Origin: Sphingomonadales bacterium EhC05
GTDB taxonomy: Bacteria; Pseudomonadota; Alphaproteobacteria; Sphingomonadales; Sphingomonadaceae
Reading direction: 5' to 3'
Length of the DNA stretch: 64,000 nucleotides
NCBI GenBank assembly: GCA_001650955.1
Contig: LXYP01000026.1
Span: 1-64,000, forward strand
In this document: positions 20,343 to 29,739 of the stretch, piece by piece
How the letters are laid out: every line of letters begins with the position of its first letter
How positions within the stretch are numbered: the first letter of the stretch is position 1
Translations under genes and position numbers: made by a program
Notes under the pieces: model-generated
Seen by the model: only the letters and a program-made list of their open reading frames with translations
Database searches by the model: none
Told to the model about the DNA's origin: nothing

Positions 20343-21065
20343 ATGAAAAGACCCGCGTTCAAACGCATATTGCTCAAGCTTTCAGGCGAAGTTCTGATGG
20401 GATCGGGCGATTTTGGCATCGACCCGGAAACGGTCAATCGCATAGCTGCCGAAGTGAAATCTGCTAAAGAAGCTGGCTTTGAGCTTTGTCTTGTCGTCGG
20501 CGGCGGCAACATATTTCGCGGGTTGGCGGCCGCTGCTAAAGGTTTTGAACGTACCAGTGCCGACTATATGGGCATGCTTGCGACGGTGATGAATGCATTG
20601 GCCGTGCAAAATGCGCTTGAACAAATGGGCTGTGATACGCGCGTATTGTCGGCCATTCCGATGGCGAGCGTTTGCGAGCCCTATATCCGCCGCAAAGCCG
20701 TTCGCCATCTTGAGAAGGGCCGGATTGTAATATTTGCTGCCGGCACCGGAAATCCTTATTTTACAACCGACACAGCCGCCGCTTTGCGTGCGGCCGAAAT
20801 GGGTTGTGAGGCATTGTTCAAGGGAACGAGCGTAGATGGCGTTTACAATGCTGATCCCAAGACGAATGCGGATGCAACACGCTATGACAGCCTGAGTTTC
20901 GATCGCGTTTTGACTGATAATTTAAAGGTTATGGATGCCAGCGCGGTTGCGCTATGCCGGGAAAATAAAATCCCGATAGTTGTTTTCTCGATCCGCGAGC
21001 AAGGCAATTTGGCAACTGTGCTCAGTGGCAGCGGGACCGCGACTATGGTTGGCACGACGGATTAG
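20343..21065 (+). CDS. pyrH: uridylate kinase
   Basis: PyrH phosphorylates UMP to UDP, is UTP-inhibited in relatives, and belongs to the amino acid kinase fold. The 240-residue protein has K-L-S-G-E near residue 12, [10 protein letters not shown] near 52, [15 protein letters not shown] near 134, and the G-V-Y-N-A-D-P-K segment. It sits in the universal tsf-pyrH-frr order, 18 bases before frr. Confidence 0.97.
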   Translation: MKRPAFKRILLKLSGEVLMGSGDFGIDPETVNRIAAEVKSAKEAGFELCLVVGGGNIFRGLAAAAKGFERTSADYMGMLATVMNALAVQNALEQMGCDTRVLSAIPMASVCEPYIRRKAVRHLEKGRIVIFAAGTGNPYFTTDTAAALRAAEMGCEALFKGTSVDGVYNADPKTNADATRYDSLSFDRVLTDNLKVMDASAVALCRENKIPIVVFSIREQGNLATVLSGSGTATMVGTTD

Positions 21066-21083
21066 ACTTTAGGGGATTGAGCA

Positions 21084-21641
21084 ATGGCAAAATATGATAA
21101 AGCTGAACTGCAGAAGCGCATGAACGGTTCGCTGGAGGCATTGAAACACGACCTGAGCGGTTTGCGTACCGGACGTGCCAACACGGCGTTACTCGATACG
21201 ATAACGGTTGAAGTTTACGGCGCGAAAATGCCGTTGAATCAGGTCGCGACCGTGTCTGTGCCCGAGCCTCGGATGCTGTCGATACAAGTATGGGACAAGA
21301 GCAATATTCAGCCGGTTGAAAAATCCGTTCGGTCTGCCGGATTGGGTCTCAATCCGATCGTTGATGGTCCTAATATCAGACTCCCGATTCCCGATCTGAC
21401 GGAAGAACGCCGGAAAGATCTGGCCAAGTTGACGGGTCAGTTCGCTGAAAAAGCGCGCATCGCCATACGCAATGTTCGCCGTGATGGCATGGATGATCTG
21501 AAAGCTGATCAGAATAAGAAAGAAATCAGCGAAGACGAGAAGAAGCGACTCGAAACCGAAGTTCAGAAGTTGACCGACGATATGATTGCCGAAGCCGATA
21601 AATTGTCGGAAGCGAAGGAAACGGAAATCCTGACACAGTGA
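21084..21641 (+). CDS. frr: ribosome recycling factor
   Basis: RRF splits post-termination ribosomes together with EF-G. The 185-residue protein shows L-R-T-G-R-A-N near residue 28, V-P-E-P-R-M-L-S-I near 62, and the long helical C-terminus (V-R-R-D-G-M-D-D-L-K). AGGGGATTGAGCA precedes the ATG. The TGA stop is inside the uppS start (GTGA), indicating coupled translation. Confidence 0.97.
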   Translation: MAKYDKAELQKRMNGSLEALKHDLSGLRTGRANTALLDTITVEVYGAKMPLNQVATVSVPEPRMLSIQVWDKSNIQPVEKSVRSAGLGLNPIVDGPNIRLPIPDLTEERRKDLAKLTGQFAEKARIAIRNVRRDGMDDLKADQNKKEISEDEKKRLETEVQKLTDDMIAEADKLSEAKETEILTQ

Positions 21642-22405
21642 AGCTTGCTCGGTCCAAAACCGGCTCTGTGGATCAAGAGGAAGGTGGGTCGCAAATCGCT
21701 GACCCGACCTATGGCGCGCGCCATATTGCGATCATCATGGATGGCAATGGGCGCTGGGCCAAGAAAAAGCATCTCCCGCGCGCATTAGGTCATAAAAAGG
21801 GCGTCGAAGCGGTTCGGAATATTGTTCGGGTTGCCGGAGAAACTGGCATCAAGGTTTTGACTCTCTATGCGTTTTCATCGGAAAACTGGAGCAGGCCCGC
21901 CGACGAAATCAGTGATCTGATGGGTCTTTTGCGGCAATATATTCAATCGGACATAGAAGAGTTTGTCGAAAATGGCGTGCGACTGAAGGTCATTGGAAAT
22001 TACAAGGCGCTGGATCGGGATATTGTCGGGATGATCGACAATGCTATCGAGCGAACCTCCAAAAATGACAGGATGACCCTTGCGGTTGCGCTGAACTATG
22101 GCGCACAAGACGAGATGCTTCGTGCAGTACAGAGCATAGCGATGTCGGCAAAGGCAGGCGAAATTGAGCCTGACCAAATCAATATCAACGATATTTCAAA
22201 TCTGCTGGATACCGGAGAATTGCCACCGCTTGACTTGTTGATTCGGACATCCGGTGAATTGCGATTGTCCAACTTCCTGCTCTGGCAGGCGGCTTATTCT
22301 GAGCTCTATTTTACCGATACGCTATGGCCTGATTTCGATAAGCGAGAGTTGCAAAAGGCGCTGAAATCATTTGGAGACCGAGATCGTCGGTTCGGTGGTC
22401 GCTAG
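21638..22405 (+). CDS. uppS: undecaprenyl diphosphate synthase
   Basis: UppS is a cis-prenyltransferase that makes the C55 lipid carrier for cell-wall synthesis from FPP and IPP. The 255-residue product has the I-I-M-D-G-N-G-R-W-A motif with catalytic D35, the F-S-S-E-N-W segment and R-T-S-G-E-L-R-L-S-N-F near the end. The start is GTG, overlapping frr by four bases. The first 30 residues before the core are variable, so a later start cannot be excluded. Confidence 0.95.
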   Translation: MKLARSKTGSVDQEEGGSQIADPTYGARHIAIIMDGNGRWAKKKHLPRALGHKKGVEAVRNIVRVAGETGIKVLTLYAFSSENWSRPADEISDLMGLLRQYIQSDIEEFVENGVRLKVIGNYKALDRDIVGMIDNAIERTSKNDRMTLAVALNYGAQDEMLRAVQSIAMSAKAGEIEPDQININDISNLLDTGELPPLDLLIRTSGELRLSNFLLWQAAYSELYFTDTLWPDFDKRELQKALKSFGDRDRRFGGR

Positions 22406-22407
22406 CG

Positions 22408-23211
22408 ATGGCCGATCCACTCGTCCCACCGCCGGCAAAATCCAATGAACTGAGGACTCGGATCATTGTCGGGGTCATCTTGATTACAGCCGCGGTCTTG
22501 GCTGAATATTTTGGCGGCTTGTTTCTTTGGCTTCTCGTCGTGTTGATGGCGCTGGGCATCATGAGCGAATGGGCGCGTCTGACGGGTCGGCAAGACAATC
22601 GCCTTTTGTCGATGTACGCGCTGTCAGTTCCTCTGGCGATCATGTCTCCCTGGGCCGCGGGTCCTTCCTTTCTGGCTTTGGGATTGATCATGGGGGCGGC
22701 AATGTTCGTTGCCGTTTTTGATCGTTCTATCAAGCTGGCAGTCGGCGTTTTATATGCAGGCTTGCCGGCGCTGGCGATCATCTATCTGCGTGATATTGAC
22801 AATGGTATTTTGATTGTCTTTTGGACGCTTGCATTGGTCTGGGCGACCGATATTGGGGCCTATTTTTCCGGACGAGCCATCGGTGGACCCAAGCTCGCTC
22901 CGCAATTTAGCCCGAACAAGACCTGGGCGGGCTTGATCGGTGGTGTCCTGCTGACTGCTATAGTCAGCTTCGTCTTGCATATCTATTGGGGCTTGCCGTT
23001 TAAGCTGGTCTTGCTCAGCGTTCCTTTGGCTGTTCTGGCACAAATGGGCGATCTGTTCGAAAGCTGGTTAAAGCGCAAGGCGGGTGCGAAGGATAGCGGG
23101 ACAATTTTCCCCGGCCATGGCGGCGTGATGGATCGGCTGGATGGCCTGATTCCGGTCGCGCCGGTGGTTGCGGCGATCATGCTGTTCGATAATCTGCCGA
23201 CAGCATCGTGA
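22408..23211 (+). CDS. cdsA: phosphatidate cytidylyltransferase
   Basis: CdsA makes CDP-diacylglycerol, the precursor used by PssA elsewhere in this window. The 267-residue protein has about eight hydrophobic segments and the C-terminal CDS signature (K-R-K-A-G-A-K-D-S-G-T-I-F-P-G-H-G-G-V-M-D-R-L-D). It begins three bases after uppS and overlaps dxr by four bases. Confidence 0.95.
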   Translation: MADPLVPPPAKSNELRTRIIVGVILITAAVLAEYFGGLFLWLLVVLMALGIMSEWARLTGRQDNRLLSMYALSVPLAIMSPWAAGPSFLALGLIMGAAMFVAVFDRSIKLAVGVLYAGLPALAIIYLRDIDNGILIVFWTLALVWATDIGAYFSGRAIGGPKLAPQFSPNKTWAGLIGGVLLTAIVSFVLHIYWGLPFKLVLLSVPLAVLAQMGDLFESWLKRKAGAKDSGTIFPGHGGVMDRLDGLIPVAPVVAAIMLFDNLPTAS

Positions 23212-24368
23212 CAAAATCAATATCCATCTTCGGGGCGACCGGATCGGTTGGAACATCAACGCTGGATCTTATCCGACGCGATCGAGAAAAATATCGCGTC
23301 ATCGCGCTGACTGCGAATAGCAATGCCGACGAACTGGCGGCGCTGGCCAAGGAATTTTCGGCCGAAGTTGCCGTGGTCGCGGATGACCGGGCCTATGAGC
23401 GACTCAGCCAATTGCTCGAAGGCACGGCTATTGAAGCTGCCAGTGGCTCGGAGAAACTGAATGAAGTCGCCGCGCTGGGCGCGGACTGGACGATGGCCGC
23501 CATTGTCGGTTGCGCTGGCCTGCCGCCGACACTTGCAGCTTTGCGATGCGGCAAAACTGTTGCTCTTGCGAACAAGGAGGCGCTGGTTTCGGCAGGGGCT
23601 CTGATGACCGCCGAAGCACGCACCGCCGGCGCCACATTATTGCCGGTCGATTCCGAGCATAATGCGATATTCCAGTCGCTGCAGGGCGGTCGTATTGATC
23701 AGGTCCACAAGATCACTCTGACCGCGAGCGGTGGACCGTTTCGAACCTGGACACGCGAGCAAATGGCTTCGGTAACGCCGGCACAGGCGGTGGCTCACCC
23801 CAATTGGGATATGGGCGCGAAAATTTCGGTCGACAGTGCGACGATGATGAATAAGGGCCTCGAGTTGATTGAGGCCCATTATCTGTTTCCAGTCGGCTTG
23901 GAAAATATCGAGATATTGGTGCATCCCCAATCGGTCATTCACTCGATGGTCGAATATCGCGATCGCTCGACGCTCGCGCAACTGGGCTCGCCGGACATGC
24001 GCATTCCCATTGCCAGCGCGCTTGCCTGGCCGGAGCGGATGGATACGGACTGTTTGCCGCTAGATCTTGCAACCATCGGACGGCTGGATTTTGAATCCCC
24101 CGATGAGCAACGCTTCCCCGCCACCCGGATCGCCCGCGAGGCGATTACCGCAGGCGGCGCATATCCGGCGATGCTCAATGCAGCGAATGAAATCGCAGTC
24201 GCGGCATTTCTTGATGGATCGGTTCAGTTTCTGGAAATAACGGAGATTGTATCGCGGCTACTAGAAAGCTATAGCCCTGCAAAACCGAGCGATCTGACGG
24301 ATATTTTTGCGATCGACAAAGAAACGCGGGTTCGAGCGAAACAACTGGTTGAGGAATTGAGTGTTTGA
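23208..24368 (+). CDS. dxr: 1-deoxy-D-xylulose 5-phosphate reductoisomerase
   Basis: Dxr makes MEP, the second step of the non-mevalonate isoprenoid pathway that feeds UppS. The 386-residue protein has the NADPH site G-A-T-G-S-V-G-T-S-T at residues 7-16, N-K-E-A-L-V-S-A-G near 123, D-S-E-H-N-A-I-F-Q and A-A-N-E-I-A-V. The start is GTG overlapping the cdsA stop; the stop overlaps the TTG start of rseP. Confidence 0.96.
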   Translation: MTKSISIFGATGSVGTSTLDLIRRDREKYRVIALTANSNADELAALAKEFSAEVAVVADDRAYERLSQLLEGTAIEAASGSEKLNEVAALGADWTMAAIVGCAGLPPTLAALRCGKTVALANKEALVSAGALMTAEARTAGATLLPVDSEHNAIFQSLQGGRIDQVHKITLTASGGPFRTWTREQMASVTPAQAVAHPNWDMGAKISVDSATMMNKGLELIEAHYLFPVGLENIEILVHPQSVIHSMVEYRDRSTLAQLGSPDMRIPIASALAWPERMDTDCLPLDLATIGRLDFESPDEQRFPATRIAREAITAGGAYPAMLNAANEIAVAAFLDGSVQFLEITEIVSRLLESYSPAKPSDLTDIFAIDKETRVRAKQLVEELSV

Positions 24369-25489
24369 CGGATAATCCCGGAATTTTGATAACGCTGTTT
24401 GCGTTTCTCATTGTTATCGGCGTACTCGTGTTCGTGCATGAGATGGGCCATTATATGGTTGGCCGCTGGTGCGGAGTGAAAGCGGAAACATTTTCAATCG
24501 GTTTCGGCAAAGAACTGACTGGCTGGACTGACAAGCGCGGGACACGCTGGAAAATATGCATGTTGCCCTTGGGAGGCTACGTCCAATTCGCTGGAGATAT
24601 GGACCCCGCGAGCACCCCGAATGACGATTGGGTCAACCTCTCTCCCGAAGAGAGGAATCAGACGTTCCAATCCAAATCACTATGGAAACGATCTGCGATT
24701 GTATTCGCTGGTCCGGCAATCAACTTCATCTTCGCGATATTGATCATCATGGGCTTTGTGCTCACCTATGGCGTTACGACAACGCCGCCAATTGTCGCGG
24801 AAATTAGCGAAAATTCAGCCGCAGAGCGTATCGGAATGCAGCCGGGAGATCGAGTTGTTTCGATTGACGGTGACAAGGTGGAGCTATTTTCCGATCTTCA
24901 AAAGAAAGTGGCATTGCTCGCTGATCAGAATGTGGAAATCATCTATGAGCGGGATGATCAGCTGATCACGAAGCAGGATACGATCGGTGTTCAAATCATT
25001 AGCGACCGATTCGGCAATGAATATGAATTCGGATTGTTAGGCATGTCCTCCAATCAGATTGAATGGCGCGATGTGAGTCTCGCAGAAGCTCCAGTAGTCG
25101 CTGTGAACGAAACCATTGGTATAGTTGATCAAATTGTCACAACCCTTGGTCAGGTCATCACCGGAAAACGCTCGATCAAAGATTTAGGTGGGCCGTTAAA
25201 AATTGCTCAGGTTTCCGGAGAGCAATTCAAGCTTGGCCTCAGAAACTTCGTTTGGTTTGTTGCTTTGATCTCGATTAACTTAGGGTTCATCAACTTGCTG
25301 CCAATCCCCATGCTCGATGGAGGTCATCTCATGTTCTACGCGATCGAAGCGGTTCGTCGGAAGCCAGCCAGTGCGAAAGTACAGGAATGGGCATTTAAAT
25401 CCGGCTTTGCGCTGGTGGTGACGTTCATGCTGGTGGTTACATTCAATGATTTGACGTCATTTGGGTTGTTCAGCGCCCTATCTGGCTGA
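24365..25489 (+). CDS. rseP: site-2 intramembrane metalloprotease RseP
   Basis: RseP cleaves membrane-bound substrates such as anti-sigma factors within the inner membrane. Zinc ligands are H25-E26-x2-H29 (V-H-E-M-G-H) and the distal aspartate in P-M-L-D-G-G-H near residue 318. A single PDZ domain lies at about residues 140-215 (E-N-S-A-A-E-R-I-G-M-Q-P-G-D). It is 374 residues with four hydrophobic segments. The start is a TTG overlapping dxr by four bases; no other start precedes the HExxH motif, so I accept it. bamA follows 88 bases later. Confidence 0.93.
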   Translation: MTDNPGILITLFAFLIVIGVLVFVHEMGHYMVGRWCGVKAETFSIGFGKELTGWTDKRGTRWKICMLPLGGYVQFAGDMDPASTPNDDWVNLSPEERNQTFQSKSLWKRSAIVFAGPAINFIFAILIIMGFVLTYGVTTTPPIVAEISENSAAERIGMQPGDRVVSIDGDKVELFSDLQKKVALLADQNVEIIYERDDQLITKQDTIGVQIISDRFGNEYEFGLLGMSSNQIEWRDVSLAEAPVVAVNETIGIVDQIVTTLGQVITGKRSIKDLGGPLKIAQVSGEQFKLGLRNFVWFVALISINLGFINLLPIPMLDGGHLMFYAIEAVRRKPASAKVQEWAFKSGFALVVTFMLVVTFNDLTSFGLFSALSG

Positions 25490-25577
25490 TTGACCATTGA
25501 TTGCAGCGTCGCGTTGGGGCAGGGGGTTCGCGAAGTTGGTAAAATTTACCAGCTTTTATTTATTCAGGGTTTAGGGT

Positions 25578-28244
25578 TTGAAAGCGAGTTTGTCTGTGAG
25601 TCATAAAAAGCGGCTTTTGCCCGTATTGATGTGCGGTACTATTTTGGCGGGGATATCCGCGCCTAGCTACGCACAGGATGCTCCTGCTGCAGCGCCAGTT
25701 GTGCCCGTTAGCGACACGATCCGCTCGATCGTGGTGAGCGGCGCACAGAGGCTAGAGGCCGGAACGGTTCTGTCCTATATGCAATTGCGCGTTGGCCAGG
25801 CCTATACGCAAGAATCCGCCGACCAAGCCTTGAAAGATCTTTTTGAGACTGAGTTGTTCAAGGATGTCAGCATCCGCAATGACAATGGCGCTGTGATCAT
25901 TGAAGTTATCGAAAATCCTGTGATCAACCGTATCCTCCTCGAGGGTAACAAGCGGATCAAGGAAGATAAAATCTATCCTGAAATCCGGTTGGCGCCGCGG
26001 CAAATATTCACGCGATCCAAAGTTCGCGCCGATGTTGCCCGCATTGTTGAACTCTACAAGCGCAAAGGCCGTTTCGCAGCAAGTGTAGAACCCAAGATGG
26101 TTCAGCTCGATCAAAACCGCGTCGACATTGTTTTTGAAATCAATGAAGGCCCGAAATCCAAGGTCCAGCAGATTAACGTGATCGGGAATGAGGTCTTCTC
26201 CGATAATAAATTGCGCGGTGAAATGGTCACCAAGCAATCACGTTTTTACCGATTCTTCAGTTCAAGCGACACTTATGATCCTGATCGGCTTGCCTTTGAC
26301 CAGCAAAAACTCCGGCAATTCTATCTGACCGAAGGCTATGCCGACTTCCGGGTGATTTCCGCGGTTGCCGAGCTGACGCCCGACAAGCGTGACTTCATCA
26401 TCACCTATGTGGTGGAAGAGGGCGAACGCTATAAATTTGGTGAAGTCACTGTAGAAAGCGAGATACGGGACTTTACCGTCGAAACGCTGACACCGCTGCT
26501 GCCGATGAAGAGCGGCGACTTTTATGATGCCAAAGCGGTTGAAGACACTGTCGAATCGCTCTCCGAGACTGCTGGTCTGTTCGGCTATGCATTTGCTGAT
26601 GTCCGTCCGGAATTTACGCGTGATAAAGATACGCTGACGATGGGCATTATATTCAAGGTTGCCGAAAGCGCGCGGGTCTATGTCGAGCGTATCGATATCA
26701 ACGGCAATACGCTGACTCAGGATAAAGTCGTCCGCCGGGAGTTTCGTCTAAACGAGGGTGATGCTTTCAACAGTTTCCAAGTGAAACGTTCTGCGAACCG
26801 CATCAAATCTCTGGGCTATTTTCAGGAAACACTGGAAATCGAGCAGAAACAAGGAAGCGCGCCCGATCGGATCATATTGGAAGCCAATGTCGAAGAAAAT
26901 GCGACCGGCGAACTCCAGCTGTCTGCAGGCTTCTCGAGCGTCGAGAATTTCATTCTCCAGGCGTCTGTGCGGCAACGCAACTTCCGCGGCAAGGGTCAGG
27001 AACTCAGGGCCAGTGTAAGCTATTCGCGATTCTCGCAAGCGATTGAATTGGGCTTCACAGAGCCCTATCTTTTCGATCGAAATATCGCAATTGGTGCCGA
27101 TGTCTTTCGTCGCGATCTCAACAGCTTTAACTTTGTCAATAATGACCGCAACACAACATTTGAACAGCTGACTACTGGCTTCCAGATTCGCGCGGGTGTC
27201 CCGATCACCGAATATCTGTCTGCATCCCTGCGCTATGGTCTCAGTTTTGATGATGTGACACTGGATCGAGGCTTGTTCTTCACCGACGCCAATGGCGACG
27301 GGGTTCGTGGTAATAGCACGGGAGACACCTGTGATCCGCTGGTTGCTGGGCGTTTTCTTTGCGATGCGATCGGCAAGCGCACGACCTCATCCATTGGTGC
27401 TTCACTAATTTATGATGATCGAGACAATCGCGTCAGACCTACACGCGGTCAAACGATTGTCGGCAGCTTTGATTTTGCGGGCCTTGGCGGTAGTGTCAAA
27501 TATCTTCGCGGCCGGTTAAACGCGTCTAAACACTGGCGTGTACTTGGCGATTTCATCTTCACCGTGAGCGCGGAAGGCGGCTATATTCATCCGCTGGAAG
27601 ACAGATCAGTGACACCTGGCGACGGCATTGATGATGTGCGCCTGACGGATCGTTTCTTCCTGGGTGAACCGCAGATTCGAGGCTTTGACATTCGCGGCGT
27701 TGGTCCCCGGATCATTCGAACCGGTTTCGCTCCTGAAATTATCAACGGCCAGATCGTCAACACGTTGATAGATTTTGAGACGAACCGTAATAATGTTTCA
27801 GACGATGCTATTGGTGGTCGAGGCTATTATCTAGGCCGCGCCGAGCTTGAAATTCCATTGGGCAGCGGCGCCCGCGAGCTTGGCCTTCGCCCATCGATTT
27901 TCGTTGATGCAGGTGCCGTGTTCAACGTCACGCAGCCTTTGTTGAACACCAATGTTCAAAATGTCGATGCTAGCGGAAACCCGCTATTCTTGGCAATTGA
28001 CGCTAATGGCGGTATTATTCAGACGGTCGATGCAACAGATGGCAATGGCAATGCGAACACGCCCTCGCTCTCCTTCACCGAGCTGTTTTTGGGTGATACG
28101 CTGAGCCCGCGCGTTTCGGTGGGTATCGGGGTAAACTGGAATTCACCATTTGGTCCCTTCCGGATCGATGTCGCCAGAGCTCTGCTCAAAGAGCCGGGCG
28201 ATGATACAAAACTCTTCACTTTCAATGTAGGAACACAATTCTAA
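25578..28244 (+). CDS. bamA: outer membrane protein assembly factor BamA
   Basis: BamA inserts beta-barrel proteins into the outer membrane. The 888-residue precursor has a signal peptide ending at S-Y-A-Q, five POTRA domains over about residues 45-460 (I-R-S-I-V-V-S-G-A-Q-R-L-E and similar repeats) and a C-terminal 16-strand barrel. The barrel carries an R-G-F-D-I-R-G-V-G-type loop-6 motif near residue 700 and the terminal phenylalanine needed for its own assembly. The start is TTG at 25578 after TTTAGGG; the in-frame GTG at 25596 is an equally plausible alternative. It overlaps ompH by one base. Confidence 0.95.
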   Translation: MKASLSVSHKKRLLPVLMCGTILAGISAPSYAQDAPAAAPVVPVSDTIRSIVVSGAQRLEAGTVLSYMQLRVGQAYTQESADQALKDLFETELFKDVSIRNDNGAVIIEVIENPVINRILLEGNKRIKEDKIYPEIRLAPRQIFTRSKVRADVARIVELYKRKGRFAASVEPKMVQLDQNRVDIVFEINEGPKSKVQQINVIGNEVFSDNKLRGEMVTKQSRFYRFFSSSDTYDPDRLAFDQQKLRQFYLTEGYADFRVISAVAELTPDKRDFIITYVVEEGERYKFGEVTVESEIRDFTVETLTPLLPMKSGDFYDAKAVEDTVESLSETAGLFGYAFADVRPEFTRDKDTLTMGIIFKVAESARVYVERIDINGNTLTQDKVVRREFRLNEGDAFNSFQVKRSANRIKSLGYFQETLEIEQKQGSAPDRIILEANVEENATGELQLSAGFSSVENFILQASVRQRNFRGKGQELRASVSYSRFSQAIELGFTEPYLFDRNIAIGADVFRRDLNSFNFVNNDRNTTFEQLTTGFQIRAGVPITEYLSASLRYGLSFDDVTLDRGLFFTDANGDGVRGNSTGDTCDPLVAGRFLCDAIGKRTTSSIGASLIYDDRDNRVRPTRGQTIVGSFDFAGLGGSVKYLRGRLNASKHWRVLGDFIFTVSAEGGYIHPLEDRSVTPGDGIDDVRLTDRFFLGEPQIRGFDIRGVGPRIIRTGFAPEIINGQIVNTLIDFETNRNNVSDDAIGGRGYYLGRAELEIPLGSGARELGLRPSIFVDAGAVFNVTQPLLNTNVQNVDASGNPLFLAIDANGGIIQTVDATDGNGNANTPSLSFTELFLGDTLSPRVSVGIGVNWNSPFGPFRIDVARALLKEPGDDTKLFTFNVGTQF

Positions 28245-28900
28245 TGACCATAATGTCCAAAACAATTTTGAAATCAGCTGCGGTTGCTATCGTTGCGATG
28301 ACTGCACCGGCATTGATCTCGGCGCCTGCGCTCGCGCAATCCAGAACCGGTATTGCAATGGCCAACTACGAGGCAGCCGTAGCCAAGTCACAAGCCTATA
28401 CAGTGGCTCTGACGCAGATGCAGACCACTTATAAGGCTGACATTGACGCGGTTAATGCGCGTGCGACCGCGTTGCAGGCGGAAATCAAGCCGCTCGTCGA
28501 TGCGTATAACGCAGCGGTGCAGCAACCTGGTGCGACTCAGACCACGGTTCAGCCGCAGGCACAGGCGTTGCAGGCAAAACAGCAATCCGGCCAGCAAGAA
28601 CTTGCCCGGCTCCGCCAACGGATCACGCGAGCAACTGCCTATGTCGAAGAACAGGTCGCCGGACAGCTGGAAGCTGCGATCAAGGCAGCAATGAAGACCA
28701 AAAATGTTGATATGGTTCTGTCTCCACAATCTGTTGTTGCGCGCGAACCTTATGTCGACATTACCGACGACATCGTTGTCGAATTGAACAAGCTCGTACC
28801 GTCAGCCGCGATCACGCCACCCGCTGACTGGCAGCCGGGCCAAGCCAATCGGCAACAGCAAGCCGCACCCGCTGCTGCTGCACAACCAGAAAGCCGGTAA
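28244..28900 (+). CDS. OmpH/Skp family periplasmic chaperone
   Basis: The 218-residue exported protein has a signal peptide (cleavage near A-L-A-Q) and a long helical, glutamine/alanine-rich middle (about residues 60-165) that fits the coiled-coil tentacles of Skp. A low-complexity proline/glutamine/alanine tail follows. Skp holds unfolded outer-membrane proteins in the periplasm and hands them to BamA. It starts on the last base of bamA (TAATG); a second ATG three codons on is an alternative start. The C-terminal Q-rich tail is longer than in E. coli Skp. Confidence 0.88.
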   Translation: MTIMSKTILKSAAVAIVAMTAPALISAPALAQSRTGIAMANYEAAVAKSQAYTVALTQMQTTYKADIDAVNARATALQAEIKPLVDAYNAAVQQPGATQTTVQPQAQALQAKQQSGQQELARLRQRITRATAYVEEQVAGQLEAAIKAAMKTKNVDMVLSPQSVVAREPYVDITDDIVVELNKLVPSAAITPPADWQPGQANRQQQAAPAAAAQPESR

Positions 28901-28909
28901 TTTCTGAAA

Positions 28910-29368
28910 ATGGCGGACCTTCTGGATTATGATGTAACCAAAGTGATGGCGGTGCTCCCGCACCGCTATCCCATGCTTCTGGTTGACCGAGTCGAAGAGC
29001 TTGTAAAAGGCGAATCGATTCGAGCGGTCAAGGCCGTCACGATGAATGAAGGATTTTTCCAGGGTCATTTTCCTGGCCGTCCAATCATGCCGGGCGTCAT
29101 GATTGTCGAAGCCCTTGCCCAGGCCGCCGGTGTTCTGGCGATGGAAAGCTTTGACATGGTTGGATCAGGCAAGCTGGTATATTTCATGGCGATTGACGGA
29201 GCCAAATTCCGTCAGCCGGTTGAGCCAGGTTGCCTGCTCTCACTAAATGTCAAATTCGAGCAGAAACGCGCGCGCGTGTGCAAATTTTCTGGTCGGGCGA
29301 TGATCGGTGACAAATTGGCGGCCGAAGCCAATTTTACCGCGATGATTGCCGACCCGCCGAAAGCCTGA
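28910..29368 (+). CDS. fabZ: 3-hydroxyacyl-ACP dehydratase FabZ
   Basis: FabZ dehydrates 3-hydroxyacyl-ACP in fatty-acid elongation. The 152-residue protein is normal in length. The hotdog-fold active site is H53 in G-H-F-P-G-R-P with E67 in I-V-E-A-L-A-Q, and [12 protein letters not shown] is near residue 16. It follows ompH by nine bases. In most Gram-negatives lpxD lies between ompH and fabZ and lpxA after it; both are absent here. Confidence 0.96.
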   Translation: MADLLDYDVTKVMAVLPHRYPMLLVDRVEELVKGESIRAVKAVTMNEGFFQGHFPGRPIMPGVMIVEALAQAAGVLAMESFDMVGSGKLVYFMAIDGAKFRQPVEPGCLLSLNVKFEQKRARVCKFSGRAMIGDKLAAEANFTAMIADPPKA

Positions 29369-29383
29369 TTCAGCCAAAAGAAT

Positions 29384-29412
29384 CTTGCACTTTCACTGAA
29401 CGACGGCTAATG
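29384..29412 (+). promoter_or_regulatory. possible promoter of rpmE
   Basis: TTGCAC, a 17-base spacer and TAATGC lie about 65-95 bases before the rpmE ATG, in the gap after fabZ. The match is moderate and found by eye only. Confidence 0.3.
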
Positions 29413-29477
29413 CGCCGCTTCTTGTACAAATATTCGCTTAGGGACTGGTCGGAAACCAGCCCGCTTTGGAGCCGAAA

Positions 29478-29708
29478 ATGAAAAAAGATACCCATCCCGA
29501 TTACCACATGATCAAGGTCCAGATGACCAATGGCACGACTTTTGAAACCCGTTCGACATGGGGTAAAGAAGGCGATACGCTGCAGTTGGACATTGATCCA
29601 TCCTCGCACCCTGCATGGACCGGTGGTAACCAGCGTCTGCTTGATCAAGGTGGCCAGGTTGCACGCTTCAACAAGCGTTTTGGCGGACTTTCGCTCAAAA
29701 AAGGTTGA
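29478..29708 (+). CDS. rpmE: 50S ribosomal protein L31
   Basis: The 76-residue protein has the L31 pattern ([32 protein letters not shown]). It lacks the CxxC zinc-ribbon cysteines, so it is the zinc-independent type usual in alphaproteobacteria. An in-frame TTG at 29466 precedes it, but GGAG lies six bases before the ATG at 29478, which I take as the start. Confidence 0.95.
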   Translation: MKKDTHPDYHMIKVQMTNGTTFETRSTWGKEGDTLQLDIDPSSHPAWTGGNQRLLDQGGQVARFNKRFGGLSLKKG

Positions 29709-29712
29709 TTTT

Positions 29713-29739
29713 ACAGGGATGGCCTGAGGCGATCCCTGT
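29713..29739. terminator. bidirectional terminator between rpmE and pxpC
   Basis: ACAGGGAT (29713-29720) pairs with ATCCCTGT (29732-29739), and GCC/GGC pair inside. It lies between two converging genes. For the minus strand it is followed within about ten bases by a T-run (the complement of the A-run at the end of rpmE). Confidence 0.6.
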
